From Betaproteobacteria bacterium (GTDB lineage: Bacteria; Pseudomonadota; Gammaproteobacteria; Burkholderiales; Rhodocyclaceae): a stretch of DNA of 64,000 nt. Both the position numbers and the translations under genes were made by a program. This document shows positions 18,255 to 25,884 of this stretch, piece after piece. Under the pieces are notes generated by a model. The model was not told the DNA's origin, did no database searches, and saw nothing but the letters and a program-made list of their open reading frames with translations. The stretch spans positions 1,509,001 through 1,573,000 of the forward strand of contig JADJLT010000001.1 in assembly GCA_016709965.1 (NCBI GenBank). The letters run 5' to 3'. Numbering within the stretch: position 1 is the first letter of the stretch; each line of letters begins with the position of its first letter.

Positions 18255-19150
18255 CCAAGAGTCCTTCCAGACACCAGAAAATCGACAACGATACCGGCAA
18301 AGATGGCGCCACCTACCCAGTTGTTATGCAGAAACGCCTTGAAGCACGGCATCCGTTCGCGGCCGCGAATCCACGTGTAATGCACCCCCATGATGCCCGC
18401 CGCCACCAGCAGCCCTGCGTAGAAAGCCGCCCCCATGTTCAGTGAATGACCAACGCCACCAATGATGAGCAAGGTCGCCGCGTAGCACGCCATCACCGCC
18501 GCCACGTCAAAGCGGCCAAAGGTGATGGCGGAAGTCTTGATGCCGATTTTCAGGTCATCCTCGCGGTCGACCATGGCGTATTCGGTGTCATAAGCCACCG
18601 CCCAGAAGACGTTGGCGAGCAGCAGCCACCACGCCTCGGCGGGTACGCCATCAAGGTGAGCCGCATAGGCCATCGGAATGCCAAAACCGAAAGCGATCCC
18701 GAGATAAGCCTGCGGGATGGCAAAAAAACGTTTGGTGAATGGATAACTGGCAGCCAGGAAGATCGCCGGCACCGACAGCCAGATGACCAGCGGCCGGCCG
18801 AGCAGCAGGACCAGCGCAAAAGCGCACAGTGAAAGCGCTGCAAAGAGAGCCAGCGCCTCGCGGGTCGTCACCTTGCCGGCAGTCAGCGGGCGCTCTTTGG
18901 TTCGCTCGACATGCTTGTCGAAATCGCGGTCAGCGTAATCGTTGATGACGCAACCGGCCGACCGCATCAGCACGGTGCCCAGCACGAAAACCCAGACCAC
19001 GATCCACTCCGGCTTGCCCAGCGCGGACAGCCACAAGGCCCACAGCGTCGGCCAGAGCAGCAGCAGAATACCGATCGGCTTGTCGAGCCGCATCAGCTTT
19101 TCGTAGAGATCGAGTTTTTCCTTGAGGGCTGGCCAGTTCATGGATGTCAT
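18251..19150 (-). CDS. ubiA: 4-hydroxybenzoate polyprenyltransferase UbiA
   Basis: 299-residue integral membrane prenyltransferase that attaches the polyprenyl chain to 4-hydroxybenzoate, an early step in ubiquinone synthesis. Both Asp-rich motifs are visible: NDYADRDFD and DTEYAMVDREDD. About eight membrane helices. The start MTSMNWPALK at 19150 has AAGG five bases upstream; MNWPALK nine bases later is an alternative. The stop overlaps the next ATG. First gene of the ubiA-cyt-cyt-ubiD-GNAT-DUF4870 operon. Confidence 0.96.
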   Translation of the reverse strand: MTSMNWPALKEKLDLYEKLMRLDKPIGILLLLWPTLWALWLSALGKPEWIVVWVFVLGTVLMRSAGCVINDYADRDFDKHVERTKERPLTAGKVTTREALALFAALSLCAFALVLLLGRPLVIWLSVPAIFLAASYPFTKRFFAIPQAYLGIAFGFGIPMAYAAHLDGVPAEAWWLLLANVFWAVAYDTEYAMVDREDDLKIGIKTSAITFGRFDVAAVMACYAATLLIIGGVGHSLNMGAAFYAGLLVAAGIMGVHYTWIRGRERMPCFKAFLHNNWVGGAIFAGIVVDFLVSGRTLG

Positions 19151-19265
19151 TTTACCTTGCATACCCGGCGCCGATGTCATGAGCCGTGCCGGGCGCGTCA
19201 TTCCCCGCCAACCAGGAAGGCGAAGCGCACGCAGAACCTCACGCTGACTCGCGTCGGCAGTATGA

Positions 19266-20027
19266 TCAGCCGGCGCTGAGCCGCACCGATTGCTGCCAGG
19301 CCACCACCACCTGCCCGGCATGGGCGAGGATGGCCTGATAGCGCTCCTGCGGCAGGGCATGGCGCAGCGAGGCGAAAAGCTGCTGCGTGCCCTCCTGCGC
19401 CATCGGCGATTTCGGCGCAATATCGGAAAGCAGGCCGATCTGGATATTGGCCAGCGCATCGGCCAGCAGACGCCAGCCCAGCTCGGGCATTTGCTGATTG
19501 AGCGCCAGCATCATACTGCCCAGTGGCTGGACAATGCCCTGCACCTGCTCCGCCGTCTCGCACGCCGCCATCGCGTGCCACAGCGCAAGATGAATGCCGC
19601 GCCGCAGATCGACCTTGAAGTCGATGGCATCGGACTCGACTTCTTCGATCTGTGCGAAATACTGCTGGAAAAGCATGTCATCGCGCGCATCCAGGCGTGT
19701 CCGCAAGCCGCCGATCAGCGCCGTCAGCGAGTGAATCGCATCAAGGTTGAAGGCCTGCGTATATGCCAGCCCCCATTGATCGAGGCCGCTGATCAGCATG
19801 GCCAGGCGCAAGGCCCGCGCCTCATCGCTGGCCGCCGCCTGGCACCAGTCAAAACAATGGGCCGCCACCTCGCCCAGTACACCGACATCCGGCGCCGCAT
19901 CAGCCGTCGCCGCCTGGCGAAACGCCCCGGCAAAAACATCCTGCGCCATCCGCGCAGCCAGCCGCTGGGTATCGGCATTGGCCAGTTTGGCAAGTTGATC
20001 AGCGGGAATCTGGGCAGCAGTCGTCAT
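19266..20027 (-). CDS. Hypothetical helical protein
   Basis: 253 residues, Ala/Leu/Gln-rich, predicted almost entirely alpha-helical, soluble, without signal peptide, membrane segment or cysteine pattern. I do not recognise the family. The codon pattern matches the surrounding chromosome. It ends 115 bases upstream of ubiA in the same direction and could be cotranscribed with it. Upstream (20028-20208) lies a repeat copy and then the mobile element. Confidence 0.65.
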   Translation of the reverse strand: MTTAAQIPADQLAKLANADTQRLAARMAQDVFAGAFRQAATADAAPDVGVLGEVAAHCFDWCQAAASDEARALRLAMLISGLDQWGLAYTQAFNLDAIHSLTALIGGLRTRLDARDDMLFQQYFAQIEEVESDAIDFKVDLRRGIHLALWHAMAACETAEQVQGIVQPLGSMMLALNQQMPELGWRLLADALANIQIGLLSDIAPKSPMAQEGTQQLFASLRHALPQERYQAILAHAGQVVVAWQQSVRLSAG

Positions 20028-20077
20028 GGCGAATCGAATCGGGAGAAAAGTCCGCCATTTTAACGGTGGGGCGATTG

Positions 20078-20097
20078 CTGCGGTTGACCGGAAAAAA
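20078..20097 (-). repeat. Dispersed TTGACC repeat, copy 4 (inverted core)
   Basis: Minus strand reads TTTTTTCCGGTCAACCGCAG: same T-tract and CCGG, but the TTGA core is inverted to TCAA. The upstream leader (GAAATATTTCATTTTCGGTCA) matches the extended copies 3 and 6. Lies between the hypothetical gene and the RIT element. Confidence 0.7.
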
Positions 20098-20208
20098 TGA
20101 CCGAAAATGAAATATTTCAGGTTGCGATGCGATGCCGCCTTGATGCCTGCTCGATATGTTATTACCTGCCATCAGGCAGATTCCGGCCATTATGGAAAGC
20201 TTTTCATA

Positions 20209-20247
20209 ATGGCCGTTATGCAAAGCTGATGATTATGGAAAGTGGCC
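20209..20247 (+). repeat. RIT left terminal inverted repeat
   Basis: 39-bp sequence starting ATGGCCGTTATGC and ending GGAAAGTGGCC, exactly reverse-complementary to 23364-23402. It contains two related 10-mers, TTATGCAAAG (20216) and TTATGGAAAG (20233). A third copy, TTATGGAAAG at 20190, lies outside the repeat. The outer edge is part of a near-perfect 28-bp palindrome (20186-20213). These are candidate recombinase-binding sites. Confidence 0.9.
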
Positions 20248-20301
20248 GAGACAGGTAGGGCCAAGAGGTAGGTAACAAGGGAATCGGCAAAGGTTCATGT
20301 A

Positions 20302-20355
20302 GTCGAGTTCTCGACATAATTTATGCGGTCGTCTGAAGTGGTGGTCCCACTTCAG
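20302..20355 (+). promoter_or_regulatory. Dyad and RBS-adjacent hairpin upstream of first recombinase
   Basis: Two dyads lie in the leader. GTCGAG-TT-CTCGAC (20302-20315) could be a protein-binding site. CTGAAGTGG-N5-CCACTTCAG (20333-20355) is a perfect 9-bp hairpin whose last two bases overlap the AGGAG ribosome site of the first recombinase. Such a hairpin could restrain translation; this is an inference from sequence. Confidence 0.5.
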
Positions 20356-20364
20356 GAGACCATT

Positions 20365-21324
20365 ATGAACCACACGACCGAGCATCATTCCGCGTCAGGC
20401 GCACGGCAACTGGCGGCGATGGCGGGCCACATCACCAGAGAGCTGAGTCGCTACGACGTACATCTTCGTGATGTGCGCGGCTTGGCCGCTGGCACCCGCA
20501 AGCACTGCACCCGTATCGTGGGACGTTTACTGCACCGGAAATTCGCAAAGCGACCTATCGAGATCGCCAAACTGCGACCGGATGACATTCGCGAATTTCT
20601 TGCCAGCCAACTTGATGCATACCAGGCGCCGTCCCAAGCATCGAAACTGGCAGCGGCACTGCGAAGTTATTTGCGTTACCGAACCACCTGCGGCGACCAG
20701 GTTGGCGCACTGCTTGCGGTCATTCAGAACCCGGTGCACTGGAGTTTGGCGACATTGCCACGGGCCCTGACGCCGGAAGAAGTTGAGCGCTTGCTGACGT
20801 CTTGTACAACCGCCTATCGTTGGCCGAAACGCAGCTACGCCATCGTGCGCTTTGCCTTGGACTTGGGATTGCGTGCCGGCGAGATCGCCCACCTCAAGAT
20901 CAATGACATCGACTGGCATGCCGGCACTGTCACGTTGAAAGGTACCAAGTCGCTACGACAGGACGTTCTGCCGTTGCCCATGGAAACTGGACAAGCACTG
21001 GCTGACTATCTGCAACACGAGCGTCCATTCACCCCTCATCCTGCCGTTTTTGTCCGGAAACTCGACGCACAAGATCACGTCATGACGTCGATGGCGGTCC
21101 AGAAGGTGCTCAAGCACGCCTGCCAACGAGCGGGTCTGATGCACAGCAGCGGACATGCACTTCGGCACACCGTGGCCTGTCGTATGGTCGAGAACGGCAG
21201 TTCGCTCAAGGAAGTGGCCGACGTGCTGCGCCACCGTTCGCTGAACACGACACTTATCTACGCCAAGCTCGACACACCCAAGCTAGCCGCCGTTGCGTTG
21301 CCGTGGCCGGGTTGTACATCATGA
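20365..21324 (+). CDS. ritA: RIT tyrosine recombinase A
   Basis: 319-residue phage-integrase-family recombinase. N-terminal SAM-like core-binding region (about 25-115), then a catalytic domain with Arg in LGLRAGEIAHL, Lys in KGTKSLRQDVLPL, HALRH, the HRSLNTT histidine and Tyr in IYAKLD. The start at 20365 is set by AGGAG six bases upstream, not the longer in-frame extension. The stop overlaps the next ATG (ATGA). Expected to act with the two downstream recombinases at the terminal inverted repeats. Confidence 0.9.
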   Translation: MNHTTEHHSASGARQLAAMAGHITRELSRYDVHLRDVRGLAAGTRKHCTRIVGRLLHRKFAKRPIEIAKLRPDDIREFLASQLDAYQAPSQASKLAAALRSYLRYRTTCGDQVGALLAVIQNPVHWSLATLPRALTPEEVERLLTSCTTAYRWPKRSYAIVRFALDLGLRAGEIAHLKINDIDWHAGTVTLKGTKSLRQDVLPLPMETGQALADYLQHERPFTPHPAVFVRKLDAQDHVMTSMAVQKVLKHACQRAGLMHSSGHALRHTVACRMVENGSSLKEVADVLRHRSLNTTLIYAKLDTPKLAAVALPWPGCTS

Positions 21325-22295
21325 GTGCGCGAATTGGCTTGCAGAAACGCATCGACGACTATGTTGCTGAACGGCACCGCTTGGGATTCCAGGTGCACTC
21401 GCGCCATACATTCCTGACCAGCTTTGCCAACTATGTTGCTGCTCAGGGCCATCGCGGGCCGCTGACGATCGACCTGATGATGGCTTGGGCGCGACAGGAC
21501 AAGTGGCAGCGAGGCACGCCCGCTACCTGGGCCGCTCGCCTTGCCCGACTGAGGCATTTCATCCTCTATCTGAAGCAGTTCGAGCAGGATACCGAAGTAC
21601 CCGATGAACGGACCTTCGGTCCGCAAGCAGGACGCGTGGCCCCGCACATTTACCATGAAGCGGAGATCATGGAATTGCTGGCCGCTGCCCGCAAGCTTGG
21701 CCCACGGGGCAGCGTACGTCCAGACACCTACGAGACGTTGTTCGGCCTGATGGCATCCACCGGGTTGCGTGTATCCGAGGCGATTCATCTGCGCGATGCC
21801 GATGTTGACCTCACTCGCGGGATGCTGACCGTGCGGCAAACCAAGTTTGCCAAGTCGCGCCAGTTGCCATTGCACCCCAGTACCGTCGCTGCTTTAGCGC
21901 GCTACCGGCGGCTGCGCGCCAGGCATGTTTCCACGACGAAAGAAATGCCGTTTCTCATCGGCAGTCGTGGTCGACGCCTGGGGCAACCAATTGGTGCTCG
22001 CCAAGCCCATCGTGTCTTCAACGCACTGCGTGACAGTCTGGGTTGGGTCAATCGTGGGGCGCATGACTCACAACGCCTTCATGATTTACGGCACACCTTT
22101 GCCGTCAGGCGTTTGATGCTCTGGCATGCCGAGGGCACTGATATCGAGCAGATGATGCTGGCCTTGTCGACCTATCTTGGGCACGCCAAGATCGTTCACA
22201 CCTACTGGTATCTCACGGCTGTTCCGGAATTGATGGCACTGGCCGGCGGCAAGTTCGAACGCTTCGCCAATTGTGAAGGAGACGGCGATGCTTAA
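21321..22295 (+). CDS. ritB: RIT tyrosine recombinase B
   Basis: 324-residue tyrosine recombinase. Catalytic residues: Arg in TGLRVSEAIHL, Lys in QTKFAKSRQLPL, HDLRH, LGH and Tyr within HTYWYLT. The start ATG at 21321 overlaps the ritA stop by four bases. The C-terminus overlaps ritC by eight bases. Distinct from its two neighbours in sequence outside the catalytic motifs, as is usual for RIT trios. Confidence 0.9.
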   Translation: MSARIGLQKRIDDYVAERHRLGFQVHSRHTFLTSFANYVAAQGHRGPLTIDLMMAWARQDKWQRGTPATWAARLARLRHFILYLKQFEQDTEVPDERTFGPQAGRVAPHIYHEAEIMELLAAARKLGPRGSVRPDTYETLFGLMASTGLRVSEAIHLRDADVDLTRGMLTVRQTKFAKSRQLPLHPSTVAALARYRRLRARHVSTTKEMPFLIGSRGRRLGQPIGARQAHRVFNALRDSLGWVNRGAHDSQRLHDLRHTFAVRRLMLWHAEGTDIEQMMLALSTYLGHAKIVHTYWYLTAVPELMALAGGKFERFANCEGDGDA

Positions 22296-23301
22296 AGAAT
22301 CCAAACAGCCGCCGTCATTTGCCGCACTGGTCCAAGCCTATTTCACCGAGTACCTGACTCAACAGCGGGCCCTCAGTCCGCAAACCATTGCGGCCTACCG
22401 TGATGCCTTCATGTTGTTTCTCGCCTTTGCAGAATCCCGGCTGAGCAAGTCGCCAACAGACATGAAACTGGCGGACGTGACGCCCGACCTGCTCATGGCG
22501 TTCCTCGACCATCTGGAACGTCAGCGGCACAACTCAGTGCGTAGTCGCAATGCGCGACTGGCCGCGCTACGATCCTTCCTGAAGTTCGCTGCCCATCGCG
22601 ATGTATCGTCAATGCAGGTGATTGAACGCGCACTGGGCGTTCCTGTGAAACGCTTTGAGCGCCCGATGTTTGGCTATCTGTCCCGCGAAGAGATGTTGGC
22701 CGTGATTGGATCGCCCAATGGAACGTGGTTGGGTCAGCGTGATCACCTGCTATTTCTGCTGATGTACAACACCGGCGCCAGGGTGTCGGAGATGATCGGT
22801 ATCAAGGTCAGTGATGTCGTACACGACGACAGCGCCGCGTGTGTACATCTGCATGGGAAGGGTCGAAAGCAACGCAGCGTTCCGCTCTGGCAATCGACGG
22901 TGAAGGCGGTGCGGGCTTGGTTGCGGTTGAATTCACCGTTCGACACGGCATCACCTTTGCTGCCAAATCGCAACGGCCACGTGATGACGCGTGCCAACGT
23001 GACCCTGCGATTGACCTTGGCCGTTCAGTCCGCCTCATCGGCCCAGCCGAGTTTGGCAAATCGGCATATATCTCCGCACGTGATCCGGCATACGACGGCA
23101 ATGCATTTGTTGCAGTCCGGCGTCGACATCAGCGTCATCGCACTTTGGCTGGGTCATGAAAGTCCCCTGACCACGCATCAGTACGTCGAGGCAGACTTGG
23201 CCATGAAGGAGCGCGCCTTGGCCAGACTCCACGAACCTGCGGCCAAGATCCAGCGCTATACGGCACCTGACTCGCTGCTCGCCTTCTTAAGAAGGCTTTG
23301 A
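22288..23301 (+). CDS. ritC: RIT tyrosine recombinase C
   Basis: 337-residue XerC/D-like recombinase. Core-binding domain (about 15-105) and catalytic residues Arg in NTGARVSEMIGI, Lys in HGKGRKQRSVPLW, HVIRH, LGH and Tyr in THQYVEAD. The start ATG at 22288 has AGGAG seven bases upstream (22277-22281); an earlier in-frame GTG at 22273 lacks such a site. The gene ends 62 bases before the right inverted repeat. Confidence 0.9.
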   Translation: MLKESKQPPSFAALVQAYFTEYLTQQRALSPQTIAAYRDAFMLFLAFAESRLSKSPTDMKLADVTPDLLMAFLDHLERQRHNSVRSRNARLAALRSFLKFAAHRDVSSMQVIERALGVPVKRFERPMFGYLSREEMLAVIGSPNGTWLGQRDHLLFLLMYNTGARVSEMIGIKVSDVVHDDSAACVHLHGKGRKQRSVPLWQSTVKAVRAWLRLNSPFDTASPLLPNRNGHVMTRANVTLRLTLAVQSASSAQPSLANRHISPHVIRHTTAMHLLQSGVDISVIALWLGHESPLTTHQYVEADLAMKERALARLHEPAAKIQRYTAPDSLLAFLRRL

Positions 23302-23363
23302 TTATGTGAAGCGAAAAAATGGCACCAGCCGCTCAGCAGTGGCGGTTGGCGTCCTCTAAAACA

Positions 23364-23402
23364 GGCCACTTTCCATAATCATCAGCTTTGCATAACGGCC
23401 AT
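23364..23402 (-). repeat. RIT right terminal inverted repeat
   Basis: Exact reverse complement of 20209-20247. Unlike the left end, no third TTATGGAAAG copy or extended palindrome lies outside it; the flank reads ATAACCGGTCCC. Confidence 0.9.
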
Positions 23403-23524
23403 AACCGGTCCCTGAAGAAAGCCCCGCATAGCGGACGTTGGATCTGTCCGTATGATTTCTGATTGATAAGGAGAGCCGCGTCGGATAATCTCCATGTCAT
23501 TCAAAATCTTGCGGGAGATTCTTG

Positions 23525-24359
23525 GTGGCTGATGACGAAAAGGCTGGGTCTGTTACCGAAATCGCCAAAGCGATTGGAGAAATCGTCGATAAGGTAGGTG
23601 CCTGTCTATCAAGACGCTGTTCAACCGGCTGCAAAGGAAATTGGGAAGGGACTTCAAGTTGTCGCCAAGGCTGTTAACGCAGCACTGATACCAGTCGAAG
23701 GTTTGATCTGAGGTGTAGAACAGATTCGGGACTTTGTGAGAGACCGCGTCGCAAAAAAATTGGAAGCTATCCCGCCTGAAGACATTCAGCAACCCAAAGC
23801 GCATATCGCAGTGCCGGCAATTGACGCGTTACGTTACACCGGAACAGAAGATGGATTGTCAGAGTTATATGCGAATTTACTTGCCACTTCTATGGACAAG
23901 GCCACCGCATATCGCGCCCATCCAGGCTTTGTAGACATGATTAAGAACATGTGCCCTGACGAGGCCCGGATAATGAGGTTCTTTGCAGCAACGCCATTTT
24001 CCGCGCTTGTGAATATCAAATCAGTTTCAAATGCTGATGGCAGCTTTCAGGTCGCGAACCGGCATGTCTCGCTTATAGGCATAGACTCCCAATGTCAGTT
24101 TCCAACACTTACCGCAAATTACCTCGACAATTTGGAGCGCTTAGGCCTCGTCAGGATTGAAACAATGCTGCGTATCCAAAGTGAGGCGCTGTACGCACGC
24201 ATAGAGGAATACCCGCAAATCAAGGAGATCATTGAAGACTTAAGAAAAATTGAGGGCCGAACAGTCGAGGTTGAGAAGATTCGTCTAGCCGTTACCGACC
24301 TAGGGCAGCAATTCATTCGGTCGTGTGTAATTGACAAAGATGCGCAACCACGAAGCTAA
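23525..24359 (+). pseudogene. Broken Abi-alpha (DUF4393) gene
   Basis: Reading frames join into one DUF4393/Abi-alpha protein of about 275 residues. Frame one starts at GTG 23525 (GTG or the preceding TTG, with GGGAG upstream) and gives VADDEKAGSVTEIAKAIGEIVDKV. A tandem AGGT duplication (AAGGTAGGTGCC, 23591-23602) then adds four bases and shifts the frame. The next frame runs VPVYQDAVQPAAKEIGKGLQ onward but meets TGA at 23709-23711, where Trp would be expected (LI-stop-GVEQIRDFV). From there it is open to 24359, with the family core (GLSELYANLLATSMD, HPGFVDMIKNMCPDEA). The family is linked to abortive infection. A fragment of about 207 residues could still be made from an internal GTG at 23736. 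Confidence 0.82.
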
Positions 24360-24622
24360 CACGGAACCCCACCGGGCCTAAGCGAAACGCTAAGCAGCGC
24401 AGGTGACCTCCACGATCTAAGTCCGCTTTCCAAATTTCGGTATGCCCGCTTTGGGCTGCCCAACAGCCATTCGGCATGGCCCGATCAGGGCCTTGGAAAC
24501 ACATCCTTACCTTGTTGAGTTGGGACCATAAGCTTGCCGACGCAGCAATATTTTCCCTCCCAGAACACGATCTGCCAGCGCTTACTGCATCGCCAGCTGG
24601 CGAGAGAGAAGCCTGCCCTTCA
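24360..24622. other. Non-coding gap, no recognised feature
   Basis: 263 bases between the broken Abi-alpha gene and the esterase. I see no convincing coding frame, RNA or terminator. It probably forms the right margin of the accessory segment that begins at the RIT element. Confidence 0.4.
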
Positions 24623-25654
24623 TTAGTCAGCCGCCTTGGCGAATTGCTTCGCAACAAACGACCAGATCATCCGCGAGGCATCCGGCCCTTTCGGATCACT
24701 GTAAGGCTGCCCGGCGGCGCCACCGCTCCAGGCGTGCCCGAGCCTGTCGATTTCACACAAGGTCGCGATCAGGCGGCCGCTTTTTCGATAGTCGGTAATA
24801 TTGGCTGCGTAACGGGCGCCGCGCTGCACCTTGCGCGGCTTGCTGGCTTTTGCGCCGACCCGCTCGCCCCAGCGCATGGCCGCCTCCCGCCCGTTCCCCG
24901 GCGCTACGACATGGTCCATGGCGCCGTGTATGACCAATAGCGCAGGTAGTCTCACATCGGGCGGAACCGGCGGCAGGGGCGAAGTTGTCACGCTTTGTCC
25001 GAACATGGCCTTGATGGCGCTGGCCGATGAATGTGCGACGCCTGGCGCGATGCCCGAATGCATGGCGATGGCGCGAAAAAGCTTTGGATGGTGGGTGGCC
25101 AGCAGCACGGCCATACCGGCGCCGGCCGAGATGCCGGCGAGCGCAATCCGGCTGCGATCGACGGCTTGCGTCAGGCAGATCTGTTCGATGGCGGCGTTGA
25201 TCGAATTGGCTTCGGCTTGCGCCCGGCCGGTACGCGTGTCGTACCAGTTCCAGCAGCCTTGCATATTCGACAGGCGGTCCTGCTCGGGATAGAGCACAAA
25301 AAAGCGTTCGCGAGCGGCGATCATGTTCATCCGGCTGCTGACCGCCAGCGCTTCTGCATCCTGCCCGCAGCCGTGCAGCATGACCAGCAAGGGTCGTCTC
25401 TCGTTGCGGCGCACACCCGGTGGCTTGTAGAGCCAGTAACGGCGAGGCCCGGCGGCTCCGATGGCCATGCCGCTCATCCAGTTGGCTGATGGCGCCATGG
25501 CTTTTTTGGCGGGCTTGCGCTTGGCGGCCAGTGGCGCAGCTCGCAAGCTCTCCTTGATCACTTTGGTACCGGCCCGCATCGCCGTCCGCGTCATTGTCTT
25601 GAATACGTTCTGGAATGATCGGCTCAAAGCCGTCTTCTTGATGCGTCTAGCCAT
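24623..25654 (-). CDS. PHB-depolymerase-family esterase
   Basis: 343-residue alpha/beta-hydrolase of the PHB depolymerase/feruloyl esterase group. Oxyanion region LVMLHGCGQDAEAL, nucleophile Ser in GISAG (GxSxG), Asp in HGAMDHVV, and catalytic His in LGHAWSGG. No signal peptide: the first 55 residues are basic and rich in Ala and Lys, so it probably works in the cytoplasm, perhaps on polyhydroxybutyrate or short-chain esters. Start supported by GAAAGG upstream. Monocistronic. Confidence 0.87.
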   Translation of the reverse strand: MARRIKKTALSRSFQNVFKTMTRTAMRAGTKVIKESLRAAPLAAKRKPAKKAMAPSANWMSGMAIGAAGPRRYWLYKPPGVRRNERRPLLVMLHGCGQDAEALAVSSRMNMIAARERFFVLYPEQDRLSNMQGCWNWYDTRTGRAQAEANSINAAIEQICLTQAVDRSRIALAGISAGAGMAVLLATHHPKLFRAIAMHSGIAPGVAHSSASAIKAMFGQSVTTSPLPPVPPDVRLPALLVIHGAMDHVVAPGNGREAAMRWGERVGAKASKPRKVQRGARYAANITDYRKSGRLIATLCEIDRLGHAWSGGAAGQPYSDPKGPDASRMIWSFVAKQFAKAAD

Positions 25655-25884
25655 GTCATGCCTTTCGATCCGGTTTGATCACTCACATCAATTATGAGAC
25701 AAAGCGCGCGGCGGTATCTGTCTGTTCCCGAACAGAGTAGCGAACCCGGCAAGCATCAAAATGATGGCTGCACGATAGCAAAAACATTCAACTCGCATTC
25801 ATAAGACATCGCAAACCGGCACGGCGCCGATATACTAGCGCTTGACCCCCAACAGCAACTCCACATAACAAAGCTCCACCGTCC

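Larger units (their letters stand above)
20209..23402. mobile_element. RIT element (recombinases in trio)
   Basis: About 3.2 kb bounded by 39-bp perfect inverted repeats (20209-20247 and 23364-23402), with three consecutive tyrosine recombinase genes in one direction and overlapping ends. This is the layout of the published RIT elements (recombinase in trio). All three genes keep the R-K-HxxR-H-Y catalytic residues, so the element looks intact. No cargo gene lies inside. The flanking sequences do not show an obvious target duplication. A broken Abi-alpha gene lies immediately beyond the right end. Confidence 0.9.
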
